In this document: positions 58,865 through 64,000 of the stretch, in pieces
Layout: each line of letters starts with the position of its first letter
Position numbering within the stretch: the first letter of the stretch is position 1
Position numbers and translations under genes: made by a program
The notes under the pieces: model-generated
Databases searched by the model: none
What the model was told of the DNA's origin: nothing
What the model saw: only the letters and a program-made list of their open reading frames with translations
Assembly (NCBI GenBank): GCA_040269895.1
Contig: CP158568.1
Span: 1,364,001 to 1,428,000 of the forward strand
DNA from: Ancalomicrobiaceae bacterium S20
GTDB lineage: Bacteria > Pseudomonadota > Alphaproteobacteria > Rhizobiales > Ancalomicrobiaceae
Direction of reading: 5' to 3'
Length of the DNA: 64,000 nt

Positions 58865-59549
58865 CATGGTAGTTGACGCGTCTCAACCTCTTTTACCCTC
58901 GCGGAAACGCCTGACCGCTTCCGACGGGTGGCTGCAACTCCGAAGAGTGCGCCCGAGGTCCTTCCTCCCAAGACTTAGACCGCGATGCCTCGAGGGGTCC
59001 TCATGCGGGCGGTTTTCCCGTTCCTCGCGAACCCTCTCTTTATGGAGACGGACCATAGCCGCTCTAAATCGGTTTGTCATCTCCCCGTGCAACGACAACC
59101 GCATTTTTTCGCAAGGGGCCGAAAGCAGAGAATTGCGTGTGGTTTCCGGATCTTCCGTCAATCGAGGCGCGGGAGGCGCGACTGCCCTTTCGCTACGCCT
59201 GCTCAATTCGGCAGCAGCGGCACGGCGCGTCGGATGCGCCTGAAAGTGGCAATCGGCGGCGGATTCGCGAAGGTTTCGAGCGTTGGGTGGACGCGGAACC
59301 GCGAGGCGCCGCCAACGCCGGGCAATGCCTCGGAACCAGGGCGATCTCGACATGCGACGGTGCAGTCGCCGGGCTCGAGCCGCCGAACGGGCTCAGCTTC
59401 GCCGGCCGCGGGCATCGCCCGGCATGTCTGTCTCGTGCGGCGGTGCTTGTGTTTTGGGCCCCGTTCGGCTTTGTGTGGGCCCGACGTTATTTCGCCGGGA
59501 TTCTCGGTCAGACGACCGGTTCCCGGCCTCTTCCCAAGGGCCCGTTCCC
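58865..59549. other. Non-coding gap before proS with probable leftward transcript
   Basis: No protein family is seen on either strand. The minus strand from about 59080 to 58865 has several potential stems and ends in the terminator at 58830-58864, so a small RNA is the likeliest content. I could not match it to 6S, SRP, RNase P or tmRNA. A weak promoter-like pair on the minus strand (TTGCAC 59092-59087, TTTAGA 59068-59063) is only suggestive. Confidence 0.4.
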
Positions 59550-60869
59550 ATGCGCCTGTCGCGGTACTTCCTGCCCATCCTCAAGGAAAATCCCAAGGAA
59601 GCGGAGATCGTTTCCCATCGCCTGATGCTGCGCGCCGGCATGATTCGCCAGCAGTCCGCGGGCATCTACTCGTGGCTGCCGCTCGGCCTCAAGGTCCTGT
59701 CGAAGATCGGCAACATCGTGCGCGAGGAGCAGAATCGCGCCGGCGCGCTCGAGCTCCTGATGCCGACGATCCAGTCGGCCGATCTCTGGCGCGAATCGGG
59801 CCGCTATGACGACTACGGCAAGGAGATGCTGCGCATCGAGGACCGGCACGAGCGCGAGATGCTCTACGGCCCGACCAACGAGGAGATGGTGACGGAGATC
59901 TTCCGTTCCTACGTCCGCTCGTATCGCGATCTTCCGCTCAATCTCTACCACATCCAGTGGAAGTTCCGCGACGAGGTGCGCCCGCGCTTCGGCGTGATGC
60001 GCGGCCGCGAGTTCCTGATGAAGGACGCCTATTCCTTCGACGTCGACCAGGAGGCCGCGCGCGCCGCCTATAACCGGATGTTCGTCGCCTACCTGCGCAC
60101 CTATGCGCGGATGGGCCTCAAGGCGATCCCGATGAAGGCCGATTCCGGCCCGATCGGCGGCGACATGAGCCACGAGTTCATCATTCTCGCCTCGACCGGC
60201 GAGAGCCAGGTGTTCTGCCATCGCGACCTGCTCGAGATGCCGATCCCGCCCGAGGACACCGATTTCCAGTCGGATCTCTCCGGCACGGTGAAGGCGTGGA
60301 CCTCCTTCTACGCCGCCACGGAAGAGAAGCACGACGAGGCCGCCTTCGCCGCGATCCCCGAGGACAAGCGCGTCGCCGCGCGCGGCATCGAGGTCGGCCA
60401 CATCTTCTACTTCGGCACCAAGTACTCCGAGCCGATGGGTGCCAAGGTCGCCGGCCCGGACGGCGTCGAGAAGCCGGTGCACATGGGCTCCTACGGCGTC
60501 GGCGTGTCGCGTCTGGTCGCCGGCATCATCGAGGCCAGCCACGACGAGGCCGGCATCGTGTGGCCGGACCAGGTGGCGCCGTTCAATGTCGGCATCATCA
60601 ACATGAAGGTCGGCGATGCGGCGGTCGACGGCGCGTGCAACGAGCTCTACCAGCGGCTGACCAAGTCGGGCCTGGACGTGCTGCTCGACGATGTCGACGG
60701 CCGCGCTGGCGGCAAGTTCGCGACCATGGACCTGATCGGTCTGCCCTGGCAGATCATCGTCGGCCCGAAGGGGCTCGCCGAGGGCAAGGTCGAGGTCAAG
60801 CGCCGCGCCACCGGCGAGCGCGAGCTGATGACGCCCGACGCGGCGGTCGCCAAGCTGATCGGGGCCTGA
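59550..60869 (+). CDS. proS: Prolyl-tRNA synthetase (short, ProS type 2)
   Basis: A 439-residue class II synthetase of the alphaproteobacterial form that lacks the editing insertion. [18 protein letters not shown] starts the family, followed by motif 1 ([13 protein letters not shown]), motif 2 ([26 protein letters not shown] in two pieces) and motif 3 ([13 protein letters not shown]). The C-terminal anticodon-binding domain includes [14 protein letters not shown]. The ATG at 59550 matches the family N-terminus; the longer frame upstream is rejected. Confidence 0.95.
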   Translation: MRLSRYFLPILKENPKEAEIVSHRLMLRAGMIRQQSAGIYSWLPLGLKVLSKIGNIVREEQNRAGALELLMPTIQSADLWRESGRYDDYGKEMLRIEDRHEREMLYGPTNEEMVTEIFRSYVRSYRDLPLNLYHIQWKFRDEVRPRFGVMRGREFLMKDAYSFDVDQEAARAAYNRMFVAYLRTYARMGLKAIPMKADSGPIGGDMSHEFIILASTGESQVFCHRDLLEMPIPPEDTDFQSDLSGTVKAWTSFYAATEEKHDEAAFAAIPEDKRVAARGIEVGHIFYFGTKYSEPMGAKVAGPDGVEKPVHMGSYGVGVSRLVAGIIEASHDEAGIVWPDQVAPFNVGIINMKVGDAAVDGACNELYQRLTKSGLDVLLDDVDGRAGGKFATMDLIGLPWQIIVGPKGLAEGKVEVKRRATGERELMTPDAAVAKLIGA

Positions 60870-60955
60870 TCGGGCGCCGGACAAACCAAGGACCAACCGG
60901 GATCCTGCCGCGTGCGGCGCGCGCGGGACCCCGGCAACGAGGATCGGAAGCGGGT

Positions 60956-62239
60956 ATGACGGCAAAGACTGCGACGGAACCGACCGGAACGCGGCCGTTC
61001 GCGCCGTTCGAGTGGATGATCGCGTGGCGCTATCTGCGCTCGCGGCGGCGCGAGACCTTCATCTCGATCATCGCCGGCTTCTCCTTCATCGGCATCATGC
61101 TCGGCGTCGCGACGCTGATCGTCGTCATGGCGGTGATGAACGGCTTCCGCACCGAGCTCCTGTCGAAGATCCTCGGCCTCAACGGCCATCTGATCGCGCA
61201 GGCGACCGAATCCTCCTTCACCGACTATCGCGACGTCGCCGACCGCATCGCCATGGTGAAGGGCGTGAAGTTCGCGATCCCCTTCGTCGAGGGCCAGGCG
61301 CTGGCCTCGGGGCAGGGCGGCGCGCTCGGCGTGCTGGTGCGCGGCATCGCCAAGGACGATCTCGACAAGATCACGCTGGTGTCGAAGGGCGTGAAGCAGG
61401 GCACGCTCGACGGTTTCGACCAGGGTCACGGCGTCGCGATCGGCTCCAGGCTCGCGCAGAACCTCGGCATCGCGCTCGGCGATCCGGTCACGATTGCCGC
61501 GCCGCGCGGCAATGTCACGCCGTTCGGCGTCACGCCGCGCTTCAAGTCGTTCCCGGTCACGGCGATCTTCTCGGTCGGCATGTCGGAATACGACAATGCC
61601 TTCGTGTTCATGCCATTCGGGGAGGCGCAGGCCTTCTTCAACAAGGACGGGCAGGCGAGCGCGATCGACATCTTCACCGACGACCCCGATCAGGTCGGCG
61701 CGCTTCGGCAGCCGATCGAGCAGGCGGCGCAGCGCTCGATCTTCGTCTCCGACTGGCGGCAGCGCAACGTCACCTTCTTCGCCGCGCTCGAGGTCGAGCG
61801 CAACGTGATGTTCCTGATCCTGACCATGATCGTGCTGGTGGCGGCGCTCAACATCGTCGCCGGTCTCACCATGCTGGTGAAGGACAAGTCGCGCGACGTG
61901 GCTATCCTCCGGACCATGGGGGCGACGCGCGGCTCGATCCTGCGCGTGTTCTTCATCACGGGGGCCGCAATCGGCACGGCCGGCACGATCGCGGGCTTCC
62001 TGCTCGGCGTGCTGGTCTGCCGCAACATCGAGGAGGTCCGGCAGGGGCTCTCTTGGGTGCTCGGCACCAATCTCTACCCGCCCGAGGTCTATTTCCTGTC
62101 GCGGATGAAGGCTGACATGCAGTCCGGCGAGACGACGGCCGTGGTGATCATGGCGCTCGTGCTGTCGCTGCTCGCCACGATCTATCCGGCCTGGAAGGCC
62201 GCCAAGCTAGATCCGGTCGACGCGCTGAGGTACGAATGA
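60956..62239 (+). CDS. lolC: Lipoprotein-releasing ABC transporter permease LolC/LolE
   Basis: A 427-residue inner-membrane protein with one N-terminal span, a large periplasmic domain and three C-terminal spans (FtsX/MacB fold). [20 protein letters not shown] and the [25 protein letters not shown] coupling region are diagnostic. It extracts lipoproteins for delivery to LolA. One permease gene of this type usually serves in alphaproteobacteria. It overlaps lolD by four bases (ATGA). Confidence 0.94.
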   Translation: MTAKTATEPTGTRPFAPFEWMIAWRYLRSRRRETFISIIAGFSFIGIMLGVATLIVVMAVMNGFRTELLSKILGLNGHLIAQATESSFTDYRDVADRIAMVKGVKFAIPFVEGQALASGQGGALGVLVRGIAKDDLDKITLVSKGVKQGTLDGFDQGHGVAIGSRLAQNLGIALGDPVTIAAPRGNVTPFGVTPRFKSFPVTAIFSVGMSEYDNAFVFMPFGEAQAFFNKDGQASAIDIFTDDPDQVGALRQPIEQAAQRSIFVSDWRQRNVTFFAALEVERNVMFLILTMIVLVAALNIVAGLTMLVKDKSRDVAILRTMGATRGSILRVFFITGAAIGTAGTIAGFLLGVLVCRNIEEVRQGLSWVLGTNLYPPEVYFLSRMKADMQSGETTAVVIMALVLSLLATIYPAWKAAKLDPVDALRYE

Positions 62240-63015
62240 GCCCGAAGATGCCGGATCAGGATCAGGATTTCGTGGCCGATCACCTTTCGGCCAATCAGCC
62301 GGGGAGCGGCGTCGGTCGGCTCGGACTGGCGCCGGCCGACAAGCCTGTGCTGCGGCTCGCCGGCGTCGAACGCCGCTATGTGCAGGGCGAGCGGACGCTC
62401 GACGTGTTGCGTGGTGCGGAGCTGGAGATTCGCGCCGGCGAGATCGTCGCGCTGATCGCGCCCTCGGGCGCCGGCAAGTCGACGCTCCTGCAGCTTGCGG
62501 GTCTGCTCGAACGGCCGGACGGCGGCGAGGTGTTTCTCTCCGGCCGGGCTGCGGGAAAGCTCGACGACGCCGAGCGCACCGCGATCCGGCGGCTGGAGAT
62601 CGGCTTCGTATACCAGTTCCACCATCTGCTGCCGGAGTTCACGGCGCTCGAAAACGTCATGCTGCCGCAGATGATCCGCGGCCTCGACGGCAAGACGGCG
62701 TCGGAGCGGGCGAAGGAACTCTTGTCCTACATGAAGCTCGGCGAGCGCGTCGGCCATCGGCCGTCGGAACTGTCGGGCGGCGAACAGCAGCGCGTCGCCA
62801 TCGCCCGCGCGGTCGCCAACGCGCCGCGGCTGCTGCTCGCGGACGAGCCGACCGGCAACCTCGATCCGAAGACCGCGCATTACGTTTTCGACGCGCTCTC
62901 CGCGCTCGTGCGCGCCTCTGGCCTCGCGGCGCTGATCGCGACGCACAACATGGACCTTGCCGAGCGCATGGACCGGCGGATCACGCTCGAAGAGGGCAAG
63001 GTCGTCGAGATGTGA
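62236..63015 (+). CDS. lolD: Lipoprotein-releasing ABC transporter ATPase LolD
   Basis: A 259-residue ATPase with Walker A (APSGAGKST), signature [14 protein letters not shown], Walker B and D loop ([12 protein letters not shown]) and switch histidine ([12 protein letters not shown]). About 35 residues precede the first beta strand, longer than in E. coli. It powers the LolC permease encoded just upstream. Confidence 0.94.
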   Translation: MSPKMPDQDQDFVADHLSANQPGSGVGRLGLAPADKPVLRLAGVERRYVQGERTLDVLRGAELEIRAGEIVALIAPSGAGKSTLLQLAGLLERPDGGEVFLSGRAAGKLDDAERTAIRRLEIGFVYQFHHLLPEFTALENVMLPQMIRGLDGKTASERAKELLSYMKLGERVGHRPSELSGGEQQRVAIARAVANAPRLLLADEPTGNLDPKTAHYVFDALSALVRASGLAALIATHNMDLAERMDRRITLEEGKVVEM

Positions 63016-63038
63016 GCGCGCGCGGTTCGCGCGCGCTC
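63014..63038. terminator. Bidirectional hairpin between convergent lolD and VOC genes
   Basis: GAGCGCGCGCG (63014-63024) pairs with CGCGCGCGCTC (63028-63038) around a 3-nt loop, overlapping the end of lolD. The VOC gene converges from the right. Confidence 0.65.
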
Positions 63039-63044
63039 GGGGGC

Positions 63045-63503
63045 TCACCAGCTACCGGTGTTCGGCATGCTCGCCCACGGCTCGGCAGGGGCCTTGCGCT
63101 CGCCTTTTTGGAGGATCTCGATCGAGATCAGGTCTGGCGAGCGGACGAAGGCCATGTGGCCGTCGCGCGGCGGGCGGTTGATGGTGACGCCGGCGGCCAT
63201 CAGCTTGGCGCAGGTCGCGTAGATGTCGTCGACCTCGTAGGCGAGGTGGCCGAAATTGCGGGCCGAGCCGTAGTCTTCCGGCTCCCAGTTGTAGGTCAGT
63301 TCCAGGCACGGCGCGTCGCGGCGGCCGCTCGCGAGCGCGGCGTCGACCGCGGCGCGATCCTCGTCGGCGCAGAGGAACACCAGTGTGAAGCGGCCGGTCT
63401 CGGAGTCCATCCGCCGGACCTCCACCAGGCCGAACTTGTTGACCCAGAAATCGAGGCTTTCCTCGAGATTGCGGACGCGCACCATCGTGTGCAGATATCG
63501 CAT
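63045..63503 (-). CDS. VOC family protein, lactoylglutathione lyase-like
   Basis: A 152-residue glyoxalase-fold protein. [20 protein letters not shown] begins like glyoxalase I with the metal histidine, then [12 protein letters not shown] and [16 protein letters not shown] supply the next ligands, and SIEIL the last glutamate. Length and ligands fit glyoxalase I (GloA), which detoxifies methylglyoxal with glutathione. Other VOC functions cannot be excluded. It converges on lolD and diverges from the sirtuin gene with 38 bp between. Confidence 0.85.
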   Translation of the reverse strand: MRYLHTMVRVRNLEESLDFWVNKFGLVEVRRMDSETGRFTLVFLCADEDRAAVDAALASGRRDAPCLELTYNWEPEDYGSARNFGHLAYEVDDIYATCAKLMAAGVTINRPPRDGHMAFVRSPDLISIEILQKGERKAPAEPWASMPNTGSW

Positions 63504-63541
63504 GGGTTCGGTTCCTCCGATCGGTTCGCTTTCGAGGTGAC

Positions 63542-64000
63542 ATGCATATCGTCGAGACCGTGTCGGAGCAAAGACGACTGCTCGCTCAACTGATCGCGAG
63601 CTCCGAGCGCGTCGTCGCCTTCACCGGCGCCGGCATCTCGACCGAATCGGGCATTCCGGACTTCCGCTCGCCGGGTGGCCTGTGGTCGCGGATGAAGCCG
63701 ATCGAATACGCAGACTTCGTCGCTTCGGAGGGCGCGCGTCTGGAGGACTGGCGGCGGCGCTTCCATTTCCTGCGCGCGTTCCAGGCGGCCGAGCCGAACA
63801 TCGCACACCGGACGCTGGCGCGGCTGGCGGCCGAGCGGCGGGTGATCGGGGTGGTCACGCAGAACATCGACGGGCTGCATCAGCGCGCCGGCACGCCGCC
63901 GGACCGGCTGGTCGAGCTGCATGGCAACGGCACCTATGCGACCTGCCTGACCTGCAACGAAAGGGCTGAATACGACGGGCTGGAGGCCGAGATCGCCGCG
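63542..64000 (+). CDS. NAD-dependent protein deacylase (sirtuin), N-terminal part
   Basis: The first 153 codons of a Sir2-family enzyme; the gene runs off the window. The NAD pocket [15 protein letters not shown] is at about residues 31-45, TQNIDGLH follows with the catalytic-type residues, LVELHGN has the catalytic histidine, and the first zinc cysteine pair CLTC is present. It removes acyl groups from lysines using NAD. The ATG at 63542 has GAGGTGA upstream. Confidence 0.9.
   Translation, partial: MHIVETVSEQRRLLAQLIASSERVVAFTGAGISTESGIPDFRSPGGLWSRMKPIEYADFVASEGARLEDWRRRFHFLRAFQAAEPNIAHRTLARLAAERRVIGVVTQNIDGLHQRAGTPPDRLVELHGNGTYATCLTCNERAEYDGLEAEIAA

Noticed and set aside
58458-58886. A 142-codon minus-strand frame at the DUF1467-proS gap
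   Set aside because: Its first codons are the terminator stem and T run, which is incompatible with a real gene start.
59085-59130. A tmRNA tag-like sequence (GCAACGACAAC) on the plus strand
   Set aside because: No tRNA-like acceptor half or pseudoknot pattern was found nearby, and the reading CNDNRIF does not continue as a tag with a typical alanine-rich end.

Overview
This window is chromosomal DNA of a GC-rich alphaproteobacterium. The best fit is Hyphomicrobiales (Rhizobiales). The evidence is an unbroken nuoA-N operon followed by birA, rnj, mce, a DUF1467 gene, proS and lolC-lolD, a ppi-queA-tgt block, a long rhizobial-type NuoE, and rhizobial-style sugar ABC transporters. I cannot name the genus. 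There are no insertion sequences, prophage genes or CRISPR arrays.

Region 1 (1-14946) is a plant sugar-acid catabolic island. On the left is a probable L-rhamnonate operon: the end of a fumarylacetoacetate-hydrolase-family gene, an SDR dehydrogenase, an MFS carrier and L-rhamnonate dehydratase. On the right is an eight-gene transcription unit: a four-component sugar ABC transporter, then homologues of apnL, oiaX, oiaK and apnO. These four match the D-apionate route in which a RuBisCO-like protein decarboxylates 3-oxo-isoapionate 4-phosphate. A LysR regulator sits between the halves, divergent from the transporter. Rhamnose and apiose occur together in pectic rhamnogalacturonan II, so the island looks like a pectin-sugar salvage locus.

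Region 2 (14947-26000) is accessory. It holds a 1632-residue autotransporter with six 68-residue tandem repeats, a DUF2161 nuclease-like gene, tRNA-Ser(GCU), a CAP-domain lipoprotein, an AT-rich two-gene insert (GrlR-like plus DUF6680-like) and a leftward RhlE-type RNA helicase.

Region 3 (26200-37600) carries a TfoX-like gene, cyclophilin, a BrnT/BrnA toxin-antitoxin pair behind nested inverted repeats, queA and tgt for queuosine, a CIO-type cytochrome bd oxidase, tRNA-Asp(GUC), a BLUF protein with altered photochemistry residues, and two tandem TadG-like paralogues sharing two identically spaced upstream boxes.

Region 4 (38135-54825) encodes respiratory complex I, nuoA to nuoN in order. Four small unrecognised genes are embedded in it; two are related coiled-coil ORFs flanking nuoF. 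nuoG carries a one-base frameshift, and NuoL has an unusual histidine-rich segment.

Region 5 (54827-64000) is housekeeping: biotin ligase, RNase J (its stop codon lies inside a 15-bp tandem repeat), methylmalonyl-CoA epimerase, a DUF1467 protein, prolyl-tRNA synthetase, LolC/LolD, a VOC protein and the start of a sirtuin. The 1.2-kb gap before proS contains a strong leftward terminator with no recognisable gene feeding it.
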